Assembly: GCA_028819955.1 (NCBI GenBank)
Contig: JAPPKP010000129.1
Location: 1-13,966, forward strand
Source of the DNA: Rhodospirillaceae bacterium
Lineage (GTDB): Bacteria > Pseudomonadota > Alphaproteobacteria > UBA828
DNA length: 13,966 nucleotides
Direction of reading: 5' to 3'
Numbering within the stretch: the stretch's first letter is position 1; the number at the start of each line of letters is the position of its first letter. The position numbers were made by a program, and so were the translations under genes. Positions 7,279 through 13,966 of this stretch are shown in pieces. Under the pieces are notes generated by a model, which had not been told where the DNA came from, did no database searches, and was given only the letters and a program-made list of their open reading frames with translations.

Positions 7279-8270
7279 GGCGCGTCCTCGAAGGGCGCGA
7301 ACGCATCGCCGGCGGGCGCCGAATCGAAGCCGAGAAAGCGCCACGCGGCAGCCATGTGGGGTGGTAGCGGCGCGGTGAGGACCAGCGGCGCCTTGTTGCC
7401 CGGTCGCGGCAGCTCCAGCGCGCGGGCGTGAAGGTGCAGGCGCGGCTCGAATCCGGCCGGGAACGCCGCCTCGCCGCCGTACTTGCCGTCGCCCACGATT
7501 GGGTGGCCGAAGACCGACGCCGTGTGGGCCCGAAGCTGATGGGTGCGACCCGTGCGCGGCATGAGCGCGAGCCAGGAGAGGCGACGGCCGGCGGTCTCGA
7601 TCACCGCGTAGTCCGTGATCGCGCGCTGGCCATCGTCGGCGGTCGCGACCACCCGCTCGCGCGCGCCCACCTGACGCTTGGCCAGCGGCGCATCGATCCG
7701 CCCCTGCGCGGGCTTCGGCACACCGGCAACGAGCGCCCAATAGAGCTTGCGCAACTCACGCGAGCGGAACAGCGCCGTAAGGTCCCGCGCCGCTGCCGCG
7801 TTGCGGGCGAGCAGGAGGACCCCGCTGGTATCGCGGTCGAGCCGGTGGACCAGGCGGGGCGCCTCGGCGGCGTCGAAACGGAGCGCGCCGAGCAGTCCGT
7901 CGAGGTGGCGGGCGACACGGCTCCCGCCCTGCACTGGGAGCCCCGGCGGCTTGTTGAGCGCGATCACATCGGCATTGCGATAGATGACGGCCGCTCGCAC
8001 CATGTCGGCGTCAGCCTTATCGAGCCGTGGGGTGGAGCGCTGCCGCGCACGTGGCTCGCCTTCATCGGGAAGCGGCGGCACGCGCACCCGGTCGCCTGGC
8101 GCGAGGCGGGTGCCGGCGCGGGCGCGCTTGCCGTTCACCCGGATCTGGCCGGTGCGCAGCAGCTTCTCCAGCCGGCCATGGCCGAGAGCGGGGTAGTGCC
8201 GCCTGAACCAGCGGTCGAGCCGCTGGTCGCCGTCCTCGGGCGCGATCTCCAGGGTGGCGACGCCCGCCAT
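7275..8270 (-). CDS. RluA-family 23S rRNA pseudouridine synthase (RluC-like)
   Basis: A 331-residue enzyme converting uridine to pseudouridine in RNA. An S4 RNA-binding domain occupies about residues 14-65 (RLEKLLRTGQIRVNGKRA). The catalytic domain follows, with the family motif HRLDRDTSGVLLLAR and the catalytic aspartate at D145. Further family signatures are IALNKPPGLPVQGGS (103-117), RKLYWALVAG (174-183), RTGRTHQLRAH (239-249) and HPIVGDGKYG. S4 plus these motifs fits RluC or RluD; the gene neighbourhood with crcB and rarA favours the alphaproteobacterial RluC-like group, but target positions cannot be read from sequence. The ATG (8268-8270) shares one base with the crcB stop (TGATG) and has no good ribosome binding site of its own, which suggests translation by reinitiation. 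Confidence 0.9.
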   Translation of the reverse strand: MAGVATLEIAPEDGDQRLDRWFRRHYPALGHGRLEKLLRTGQIRVNGKRARAGTRLAPGDRVRVPPLPDEGEPRARQRSTPRLDKADADMVRAAVIYRNADVIALNKPPGLPVQGGSRVARHLDGLLGALRFDAAEAPRLVHRLDRDTSGVLLLARNAAAARDLTALFRSRELRKLYWALVAGVPKPAQGRIDAPLAKRQVGARERVVATADDGQRAITDYAVIETAGRRLSWLALMPRTGRTHQLRAHTASVFGHPIVGDGKYGGEAAFPAGFEPRLHLHARALELPRPGNKAPLVLTAPLPPHMAAAWRFLGFDSAPAGDAFAPFEDAP

Positions 8271-8659
8271 CAGACGACGGCCCGCACCAGCCTGAGCCCG
8301 CAATAGAATCCGCCGACCGAGAGCACCACCGAGAGCACGATGTAGAGCAGCGCCCGGCCGACGTCGCCGCGTTCCAGCAGGCCGATGCTGTCCGCCGAGA
8401 AGGCGGAGAAGGTGGTGAAGCCGCCGAGCAAACCCACGAAGAGAAAGCGCTGCACCACCTCGCCCGCGTCGAATGCCACTGCAAGCCCGTGCACAAGGGC
8501 ACCGAGAATGAAGGAGCCCACGACGTTGACCGTGAGCGTGCCGTAGGGGAAGCCCCCGCCGATCAGCGATGTGAGCCAGCGCTCGGCCGCGCCCATCACG
8601 TAGAAGCGCCCGACCGAACCCAACGCGCCGCCTAGCGCGATGGCGAGCGCGACCTTCAC
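8270..8659 (-). CDS. crcB: Fluoride ion channel CrcB/Fluc
   Basis: A 129-residue inner-membrane protein with four hydrophobic segments. Fluc proteins work as dual-topology dimers that let fluoride leave the cell. Diagnostic motifs are GGALGSVGRFYVM (10-22), PYGTLTVNVVGSFILG (38-53, including the pore asparagine N45) and GGFTTFSAFS (79-88, with the phenylalanines F81 and F84 that line the fluoride path). The start is the GTG at 8657-8659, overlapping the rarA stop as GTGA, with GAGGA six bases upstream. A single crcB is present here; some bacteria carry paired copies. No fluoride riboswitch is seen, since the gene is internal to an operon. Confidence 0.93.
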   Translation of the reverse strand: MKVALAIALGGALGSVGRFYVMGAAERWLTSLIGGGFPYGTLTVNVVGSFILGALVHGLAVAFDAGEVVQRFLFVGLLGGFTTFSAFSADSIGLLERGDVGRALLYIVLSVVLSVGGFYCGLRLVRAVV

Positions 8660-9984
8660 GCGTCGTCCTCCGTCTCGGCGTTGGCCGCGGTCCCTTCGCG
8701 CAGCTTCTGCCAGTAGGCAAGGCGCTTTCGCACCTCCCGCTCGAAGCCCCGCTCCCGCGGCGCGTAGAAGCGCTGCCGGGTTATCTCCTCCGGGAAGTAG
8801 TTCTGGCCCGAGAACCCTTCCTCGGTGTCGTGGTCGTAGACGTAGCCCTCGCTGTAGCCGAGCTCCTTCATCAACCGCGTCGGCGCGTTGAGGATGTGCT
8901 TGGGCGGCATCAGCGAGCCGGTCTCTTTCGCTGTCTGCATGGCGCGCCCGAGCGCGCGGTAGCTCGCGTTCGACTTGGCTGCGGTGCCGAGATAGATCAC
9001 GGTCTGGGCGATGGCGAGCTCGCCTTCGGGCGAGCCCAGCCGCTCGTAGGCCTCCCAGCCGGCGAGGGCCTGCGGCAGCGCGTCCGGGTCTGCCAGCCCC
9101 ACGTCTTCCACGGCGAACCGCACCAGCCGCCGCGCGATGTAGCGCGGGTCCTCGCCGCCGGCGAGCATGCGCGCGAGCCAGTAGAGCGCGGCGTCCGTGT
9201 CCGAGCCGCGCAACGACTTGTGCAGCGCCGAGATCAGGTTGTAGTGGCCCTCCTGCGACTTGTCGTAGAGCGGGGCGCGGCGCTGCACGGTCTCCATCAG
9301 CTGGGGCACGTCGAGCGGCGCGGTGGCGCCGGCGGCAAACAACGCCTCCGCCATGTTGATAAGCGCGCGTCCGTCGCCGTCGGCCATGGCGCGCATCATG
9401 GGCCGGGCATCGGGCTCGAGCGGCAGCGTACGGCTCTCGGCCTCCTCCGCGCGGGTGAGCAGGGTCTCGAGCGCGCTGTCGTCGAGGCGGTTGAGCACCA
9501 GCACCGCGCATCGCGAGAGCAGGGCGCCGTTCAGCTCGAACGAGGGGTTCTCGGTGGTGGCGCCAACGAGGATCACGGTGCCGTCCTCGACCACGGGCAG
9601 GAACGCGTCCTGCTGCGCCCGGTTGAAGCGGTGAATCTCGTCGACGAAGAGCAGGGTGCCTGTGCCGCCGGCGCGGTGCTCGCGGGCGTCCGCGAACACC
9701 TTGCGCAGCTCTGCGACACCGGAGAACACCGCGCTCAGCGGCGCGAACAGCATGTCGGTGTGATCGGCGAGGAGGCGGGCGATGGTGGTCTTGCCGCAGC
9801 CCGGCGGCCCCCAGAGGACGGTGGAAGCCAGTGCGCCGCTCGCTATCATCCGCCCGAGCGGGCCGTCGGGGCGCAGCAGATGATCCTGGCCCACCACCTC
9901 GTCGAGCGTGCGCGGCCGCAGCCGGTCGGCAAGCGGCCTGGGCGCAGCGTCTGCGAACAGGCTCGGGACATCCCGGGATTTCAT
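8656..9984 (-). CDS. rarA: Replication-associated recombination AAA+ ATPase RarA (MgsA)
   Basis: A 442-residue clamp-loader-like AAA+ ATPase of the RarA/Mgs1/WRNIP1 family, acting at stalled replication forks. The Walker A GPPGCGKTT is at 59-67, Walker B LLFVDEIHRF at 111-120, sensor 1 GATTENPSFE at 141-150 and a likely arginine finger R158 in LLSRCA. The C-terminal tetramerisation domain is recognisable from KSQEGHYNLISALHKSLRGSD, YIARRLVRFAVEDVG and YVYDHDTEEGFSGQNYFPE. Length is typical. The ATG is at 9982-9984. No Shine-Dalgarno sequence is visible; a TAGACT box at 9996-9991 on the minus strand would place the transcript start almost on the ATG, so a leaderless message is possible. It is the first gene of the rarA-crcB-rluA-atp12 string, 58 bases after the cobC stop. 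Confidence 0.95.
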   Translation of the reverse strand: MKSRDVPSLFADAAPRPLADRLRPRTLDEVVGQDHLLRPDGPLGRMIASGALASTVLWGPPGCGKTTIARLLADHTDMLFAPLSAVFSGVAELRKVFADAREHRAGGTGTLLFVDEIHRFNRAQQDAFLPVVEDGTVILVGATTENPSFELNGALLSRCAVLVLNRLDDSALETLLTRAEEAESRTLPLEPDARPMMRAMADGDGRALINMAEALFAAGATAPLDVPQLMETVQRRAPLYDKSQEGHYNLISALHKSLRGSDTDAALYWLARMLAGGEDPRYIARRLVRFAVEDVGLADPDALPQALAGWEAYERLGSPEGELAIAQTVIYLGTAAKSNASYRALGRAMQTAKETGSLMPPKHILNAPTRLMKELGYSEGYVYDHDTEEGFSGQNYFPEEITRQRFYAPRERGFEREVRKRLAYWQKLREGTAANAETEDDA

Positions 9985-10042
9985 GGGCCGAGTCTACGCG
10001 CTCCGTCCGCGCGGCGCAGCCAGCCTGCGTGCCGAAAGGCGC

Positions 10043-10675
10043 TCAGTCCGGCGTCAGGTTGACGGCGGCGACGCGCCAGGCCTGGCCCTTGGCGGGGCCG
10101 TCCACGTGGTCGATGCAGGTGATCGAGAGGTTGTCGATGCTGAAGGCGAGCGCGCGCTCCGCGTCGAGACCGAGCGCGAGCGCCAAGGCAGCCCGGATCG
10201 ATCCGCCGTGAGCCACGGCGACGATGTCGCGGCCGGCATGTTCTGCCGTCCGGCGCGTGACGGCCTCGGAGACCCGCTCGACCACCTGGATGAAGCTCTC
10301 GCCCCCCGGCGGCGTGATGTGGGCGGGTGCGACCCAGTACTTGTGGGCGAGGCCGCTGCCTCGCTCGGAAGCGACCTCGCTCCAGGTCAGACCATGCCAC
10401 TCGCCGAAGTCCTGCTCGTCGAGGTTCGGCTCGATGCTCCGCGCCGGCACGTCGTGACCGGCCCCGGCGATCGCGTCGGCGGTCTGATGAGTGCGCAGCA
10501 GGTTGCTGGTGAGCCAGACAGCATCCTGCGGCAACGCGCGCGCCAGCCCCTCGAAGCGAGGCCGCTCGCTGGTGTTGGCTGGCACGTTGGTACGGCCGTA
10601 GAGCCGGCCGCCGTGGTCGGTGACCGGCGCGTGGCGCACCCACCACCACCGGGTCACGGTCGTCTTGGAAGTCAT
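10043..10675 (-). CDS. cobC: Histidine phosphatase, probable alpha-ribazole phosphatase
   Basis: A 210-residue histidine phosphatase superfamily protein. The phosphorylated-histidine motif is VRHAPV with R14-H15. R61 (LLRTHQTA) and the second histidine H156 (VAVAHGGSIRAA) complete the phosphate pocket, and EQDFGEWHGLTW (87-98) supplies the acid residue region. By family alone it could be a phosphoglycerate-mutase-like enzyme of unknown substrate. The 4-base ATGA overlap with cobS (10672-10675) and the nearby cobT make alpha-ribazole-5'-phosphate dephosphorylation, during cobalamin nucleotide-loop assembly, the best call. The ATG at 10673-10675 is well supported by the overlap. Confidence 0.82.
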   Translation of the reverse strand: MTSKTTVTRWWWVRHAPVTDHGGRLYGRTNVPANTSERPRFEGLARALPQDAVWLTSNLLRTHQTADAIAGAGHDVPARSIEPNLDEQDFGEWHGLTWSEVASERGSGLAHKYWVAPAHITPPGGESFIQVVERVSEAVTRRTAEHAGRDIVAVAHGGSIRAALALALGLDAERALAFSIDNLSITCIDHVDGPAKGQAWRVAAVNLTPD

Positions 10676-11478
10676 CGAACCGCCGCAAGGGTGAGCAGGA
10701 ACAGCACCTCGGCGAACTGCTGGACGCCGCCGAGCACGTCACCAGTGTGGCCGCCCACTTGGCGCTCCGCAAGCCAGGCGACTGCGGCGGTGCCGATGCC
10801 CGCGATGAGGAAGGCGACGAGCCCACTCCAGGTGAGCAGGCCGACGGCGAGCACCGCCGCCATGCCAACGCCGGTCCACACATGAGTCGACGGCGGGCGC
10901 CCGGCGTCGGCAGCGAGGCCATCGGCCCGTGCCGGCTCAAGCCAGAGCATGACCGCCGGCATCGCCGCGCGCGAGACCCCCGCGGCGGCGACCATTGCCG
11001 CGATCACGAGGCCGGTCTCCTCAAGGTCGGCGAGGGCGCCCACCTTCGCCGCCAGCACCACGACCAGCACGATCACGCCGTAGGCGCCGATGCGGCTGTC
11101 CCGCATGATCGCGAGCTTGCGCTCCCGCGTCTTGCCGCCGCCGAAGCCATCCGCCATGTCGGCGAGGCCGTCCTCGTGCAGCGCGCCGGTGATGAGCGCG
11201 CCGGCGCCGACGGCGAGCACCGCCGCCACGATGTCCGGCAGGCCGATTCCTGCGGCGATCGCGTAAACGATCCCGGCGAAGAGGCCGATCAGCGCGCCCA
11301 CGATGGGGAAGGCGCGGACCGCGCGGCCGAGCGGCGGGCTGTCGCCCTCCGGCCGCGCCGCCTTCAACGGCACTCGTGTGAGGAAGAGCAGGGCGGCGCG
11401 AAGGTCGCTCCGCCAGACTCGCACCGCGCGGTACGCCGTCTGTTGGAGGGGAGCCTCGTCGCCGTCGTCGTAGCGCAT
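10672..11478 (-). CDS. cobS: Adenosylcobinamide-GDP ribazoletransferase (cobalamin synthase)
   Basis: A membrane protein (268 residues from this start) joining alpha-ribazole or its phosphate to adenosylcobinamide-GDP, the last step of the nucleotide-loop pathway. The CobS signature HEDGLADMADG (101-111), followed by KLAIMRDSRIGAYG, gives the metal-binding acidic residues. Several hydrophobic segments fill the rest, and LTRVP (about 33-37) is the usual N-terminal landmark. The ATG at 11476-11478 is preferred because AAGAGG lies a few bases upstream. An in-frame ATG at 11511 would add 11 residues (MPGRGSPGKRH), but it has a poor ribosome site and lies almost on a TATAAG box (11528-11523). The gene overlaps cobC by ATGA and diverges from cobT. 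Confidence 0.9.
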   Translation of the reverse strand: MRYDDGDEAPLQQTAYRAVRVWRSDLRAALLFLTRVPLKAARPEGDSPPLGRAVRAFPIVGALIGLFAGIVYAIAAGIGLPDIVAAVLAVGAGALITGALHEDGLADMADGFGGGKTRERKLAIMRDSRIGAYGVIVLVVVLAAKVGALADLEETGLVIAAMVAAAGVSRAAMPAVMLWLEPARADGLAADAGRPPSTHVWTGVGMAAVLAVGLLTWSGLVAFLIAGIGTAAVAWLAERQVGGHTGDVLGGVQQFAEVLFLLTLAAVR

Positions 11479-11595
11479 GTGCCTCTTGCCCGGGCTGCCC
11501 CGGCCCGGCATCCTGCCCCAGCCTTATAGGCTAAGCCGCCGCTCCCAAGAAACCCCACGGCTCCCGCTTGGCGGGAACACGTGCACAGAACAGCC
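11479..11595. promoter_or_regulatory. Divergent promoter region between cobS and cobT
   Basis: This 117-base gap must drive cobS-cobC leftward and cobT rightward. TATAAG (minus strand, 11528-11523) is a possible -10 box for cobS, with a leader of roughly 40 bases. A short hairpin, TCCCGC-TTG-GCGGGA, lies at 11562-11576, about 20 bases before the cobT ATG. The region is too short and lacks the conserved B12-box features I would expect for a cobalamin riboswitch. Confidence 0.4.
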
Positions 11596-12624
11596 ATGCA
11601 AGACGACGTTCAGCTCGGCTCGTTGAGCGCCTTTCGCGCGCGCGTTGCGGCCATGCCGGGGCCTGACGAGGCGGCGGCCGAGCGCGCGCGATTGCACGAT
11701 GCGCTACTCACCAAGCCGGCCGGCGCCCTTGGCCGGCTCGAGACCCTCGCCCAATGGGCCGCGGCGTGGCAGGGGCGCCATCCGCCGCGCGCCGAGCGCA
11801 TCCAGGTTCTCGTCTTCGCCGGCAACCACGGAGTCGCGGCGCGGGGGGTCTCCGCCTATCCCGCGGCGGTCACGGCGCAGATGGTGGCCAACTTCGAGGC
11901 TGGCGGGGCGGCGATCAACCAGCTCTGCGACGTGCTGGATGCGGCGTTGACGGTCGTGCCCCTCGACCTCGACACGCCCACCGAGGACATGACGCAGGCG
12001 CCCGCGCTCGGCGAGACGGCGTGTGTCGCAGCGTTGGAGGCGGGGATGGCTGCGGTCGACGGGGACGCCAGCCTGCTCTGCCTCGGCGAGATGGGGATCG
12101 GCAACACCACCGCCGCAGCGGCGCTCGCGGCGGCGCTCTTCGGCGGCGACGGCGCTGCGTGGGTGGGGCCGGGAACCGGCGTGGATTCAGACGGGCTCGC
12201 GCGCAAGGCAGCGGTGGTCGATGCGGCGCTCGCGCGGCACGCCGGAGCCCGCGGCGATCCGCTGGCCGCGCTCTACTGCGTCGGGGGGCGGGAGCTTGCG
12301 GCGATTGCGGGCGCCGTGGTCCAGGCGCGGCACCATCGCGTGCCCGTGCTGCTCGACGGCTTCGCCTGCACCGCCGCGGCGGCGGTCATCGCCAGGTTGC
12401 GCGTCGGTGGCCTCGACCACGCGCAGGTCGCCCACCGCTCGGCCGAGCCCGGGCATCGGCGTCTGCTGGAGGCGCTCTCGCTGGAGCCGCTACTCGATCT
12501 CGGCCTGCGCCTTGGCGAAGCCTCGGGCGCGGCGCTCGCCGCAGCGCTCGTCCGCATGGCGGTCGCGACCCACAACGGCATGGCGACCTTCGAATCGGCG
12601 GGAGTCAGCGGCCCCGCAGACTAA
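11596..12624 (+). CDS. cobT: Nicotinate-nucleotide:dimethylbenzimidazole phosphoribosyltransferase
   Basis: A 342-residue cytoplasmic enzyme that transfers phosphoribose from nicotinate mononucleotide to the lower-ligand base, usually 5,6-dimethylbenzimidazole, giving alpha-ribazole-5'-phosphate. CobT motifs visible are KPAGALGRLE (40-49), VFAGNHGVAARGVSAYP (73-89), LCLGEMGIGNTTAAAA (161-176), VGPGTGVD (190-197) and RLGEASGAALA (305-315). The glutamate E308 in that last motif appears to match the catalytic glutamate of the Salmonella enzyme. The usual motif reads GEG(T/S)GA, so GEASGA is a small deviation. The ATG at 11596 is chosen; a GTG at 11581 would add five residues, and neither has a strong ribosome site. 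It diverges from cobS-cobC, the next two activities of the branch, and ends three bases from the ABC permease gene. Confidence 0.94.
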   Translation: MQDDVQLGSLSAFRARVAAMPGPDEAAAERARLHDALLTKPAGALGRLETLAQWAAAWQGRHPPRAERIQVLVFAGNHGVAARGVSAYPAAVTAQMVANFEAGGAAINQLCDVLDAALTVVPLDLDTPTEDMTQAPALGETACVAALEAGMAAVDGDASLLCLGEMGIGNTTAAAALAAALFGGDGAAWVGPGTGVDSDGLARKAAVVDAALARHAGARGDPLAALYCVGGRELAAIAGAVVQARHHRVPVLLDGFACTAAAAVIARLRVGGLDHAQVAHRSAEPGHRRLLEALSLEPLLDLGLRLGEASGAALAAALVRMAVATHNGMATFESAGVSGPAD

Positions 12625-12627
12625 CGG

Positions 12628-13458
12628 CTATTCCCCGATCTGGTGCAGCAGGCCGCGGATGCGGGCGCTGCGCAGGAAGGCGAGAAACGTGCCGACGCCC
12701 GCCGCCATCCAGCCGATGTTGAGTGTGGTCGCGCGCATCATGTGATCGCCGCTGAAGATGCCGTCCACCACGAGCGCGCGCATGCCCTCGAACACATGGG
12801 CGGAGGGCAGGATGGCGGCCACCGGCTCAAGCCAGTCCGGCAGGATCGAGAGCGGGTAGTAAACGCAGCTGAAGGGCGCCAGCGCGAAGATCAGGAACCA
12901 GGCCAGGCTCTCGGCGCCTAAGCCGAAGCGCAGCACCAGGCCGCAGACAAAGAAGCCTACGGCCCAGCCCATCACGATCAGGTTGACGAAGAAGCCGATC
13001 AGCGCGAAGCCGAGATCGAAGATCGAGAAGGCGTAGAGGATGAAGGCGAAGCCCACCGCGCCCGTCATCCCGATGAGCGTCCGGATCAGGCTGATCAGCA
13101 TGAGTGCGCAGATCAGCTCCCACGGCCGCAAGGGGCTCACGAAAAGGTGCCCGAGATTGCGCGACCACATCTCCTCGATGAACACCAGGGAGAGGCCGAT
13201 CTGGCCGCGGAACATGATGTCCCACAGGATGACGCCGGCGAGCAGGACACCTGCCGCTTGGGCGAACCACGAGCTGTTGGTGATGAGGAACATGGTGACC
13301 AGGCCCCAGATGATCACCTGAACCGTGGGCCAATACGTGAGCTCCAGCAGACGCGGCCAGGAGCGCCGCAGCAGATAGGTGTGGCGCAGCACCATTGCGC
13401 CGATCCGCTGCGCAGGCCCGTGCCAAGGCAGGGCTGAGGCGGTGCCGTTCCCCGTCAC
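12628..13458 (-). CDS. ABC-2 type exporter permease
   Basis: A 276-residue inner-membrane protein with about six hydrophobic segments (roughly 40-60, 67-88, 115-142, 145-172, 182-202 and 246-265). It fits ABC-2 permeases of the drug, polysaccharide and NodJ type. The segment EEMWSRNLGHLFVSPLRPWEL (about 95-115) is the conserved cytoplasmic loop that contacts the ATPase. The late loop FSCVYYPLSILPDWLEPVA with ILPSAHVFEGMRAL is also typical. The GTG at 13456-13458 overlaps the ATPase stop as GTGA. The substrate is unknown; nothing nearby points to one. Its TAG stop at 12628-12630 is three bases from the cobT stop on the opposite strand. Confidence 0.85.
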   Translation of the reverse strand: MTGNGTASALPWHGPAQRIGAMVLRHTYLLRRSWPRLLELTYWPTVQVIIWGLVTMFLITNSSWFAQAAGVLLAGVILWDIMFRGQIGLSLVFIEEMWSRNLGHLFVSPLRPWELICALMLISLIRTLIGMTGAVGFAFILYAFSIFDLGFALIGFFVNLIVMGWAVGFFVCGLVLRFGLGAESLAWFLIFALAPFSCVYYPLSILPDWLEPVAAILPSAHVFEGMRALVVDGIFSGDHMMRATTLNIGWMAAGVGTFLAFLRSARIRGLLHQIGE

Positions 13459-13966
13459 TGCGCCGCCTCGCCGATGTCGCCCGCACCGCGTACGATTTCG
13501 AGGAAGACTTCCTCCAACGAGCTGCGGTCGTGGCGCTCGATCATGGCCTCGGGCGGGCCGCTCTCGACGATGCGACCGCCCGCCATCACGAACACGTCGT
13601 CGCAGAGGCGCTCGACCTCGGCCATGTTGTGGGAGGCGAGCAGGATCGTGGCATCGGTCTCGGCGCGGTAGCGCTCGATCACGCCCCGCACCCAGTCGGC
13701 CGTGTCGGGATCGAGCGAGGCCGAGGGCTCGTCGAGCAGCAGCAGCTCGGGATCGTTGAGCAGCGCCTTGGCGAGCGCGACCCTGGTGCGCTGCCCCGCC
13801 GAGAGCTTGCCCGTGGGCCGCTTGAGAAAGTCCCCGAGGTCGAGGGTCTCGGCAATCCGCTCGATTCGCCGGCGCACGCTGTCCAGGCCGTAGAGCTTGG
13901 CGTAGACGGTCAGGTTCTCGCGCACCGTGAGCCGGTGCGGCAGGTCGGTGTAAGGCGAGGAGAAGT
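13455..13966 (-). CDS. ABC exporter ATP-binding protein, N-terminal part beyond the window
   Basis: The frame is open to the right edge of the window, so the start and Walker A are missing; about 169 residues are visible. The fragment begins around FSSPYTDLPHRLTVRENL, just after the expected Q-loop. The ABC signature appears as LSAGQRTRVALAKALL (with Ala in place of the usual second Gly), then Walker B LLLLDEPSASLDPD and the switch histidine in LLASHNMAEVERLCDDV. This resembles ATPases of the CcmA/daunorubicin-exporter class. It overlaps the permease gene by GTGA and should form the exporter with it. A GTG at 13923-13925 is internal, not the start. Confidence 0.88.
   Translation of the reverse strand, partial: FSSPYTDLPHRLTVRENLTVYAKLYGLDSVRRRIERIAETLDLGDFLKRPTGKLSAGQRTRVALAKALLNDPELLLLDEPSASLDPDTADWVRGVIERYRAETDATILLASHNMAEVERLCDDVFVMAGGRIVESGPPEAMIERHDRSSLEEVFLEIVRGAGDIGEAAQ

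Noticed and set aside
7279..7740. N-terminal extension of the ATP12 frame to an upstream start
   Set aside because: The extension lies inside the pseudouridine synthase gene and shows no ATP12 similarity. The GTG at 7278 has a ribosome site and a GTGA overlap.
8830..10062. Open frame of 410 codons on the plus strand opposite rarA
   Set aside because: RarA is clear on the minus strand with Walker A, Walker B and sensor motifs; this is its shadow.
11479..11595. Possible cobalamin riboswitch before cobT or cobS
   Set aside because: The gap is short and I could not find the conserved B12-box core on either strand; only a 6-bp hairpin is seen.

Overview
This is a GC-rich bacterial chromosome segment (about 70% GC by eye) whose gene content points to an alphaproteobacterium. 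The evidence is an ATP12-family F1-ATPase assembly chaperone (typical of alphaproteobacteria and mitochondria), rpoZ next to a single bifunctional RelA/SpoT homologue, and a tight rarA-crcB-rluA-family-atp12 string. A flavocytochrome c sulfide dehydrogenase flavoprotein and a YeeE/YedE sulfur transporter suggest a sulfur-oxidising lifestyle, perhaps in the Rhodospirillales. That taxonomic guess is inference only.

Layout. At the left edge (1-978, +) is the C-terminal three quarters of fccB. A convergent 192-base gap carries a nested GC-rich palindromic element that can double as a terminator. Then comes a YeeE/YedE (TsuA-like) thiosulfate transporter on the minus strand (1171-2196). Its upstream region (2197-2288) holds a 24-base imperfect dyad and a candidate promoter for a plus-strand tRNA-Glu(CTC) at 2289-2364. 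Next are minus-strand gltA (citrate synthase), rsh ((p)ppGpp synthetase/hydrolase) and rpoZ (RNA polymerase omega). Upstream of these is a minus-strand operon read in the order rarA, crcB, RluA-family pseudouridine synthase and atp12; every junction overlaps by 1-4 bases. From 10043 to 12624 lies a cobalamin nucleotide-loop cluster: cobC and cobS on the minus strand, overlapping by 4 bases, and cobT divergent on the plus strand. The right edge (12628-13966) is an ABC-2 type exporter, permease plus ATPase, on the minus strand with a 4-base overlap. The ATPase is cut by the window end.

How the genes fit together. FccB would take electrons from sulfide, and the YeeE protein would bring in thiosulfate or a related sulfur species. 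Rsh makes the alarmone (p)ppGpp, and RpoZ carries the N-terminal Met-Ala-Arg motif that forms part of one ppGpp site on RNA polymerase. CobT, CobC and CobS carry out three linked steps that make alpha-ribazole and attach it to the corrin ring.

Most of the window is ordinary core genome. I see no mobile element, no CRISPR array, no broken gene and no clearly new system. The observations most worth a second look are the nested palindrome at 1018-1126, three candidate operator-like dyads (2225-2248, 3785-3798, 6500-6513), the unusually close convergent gene pairs, and the acidic tail on omega.
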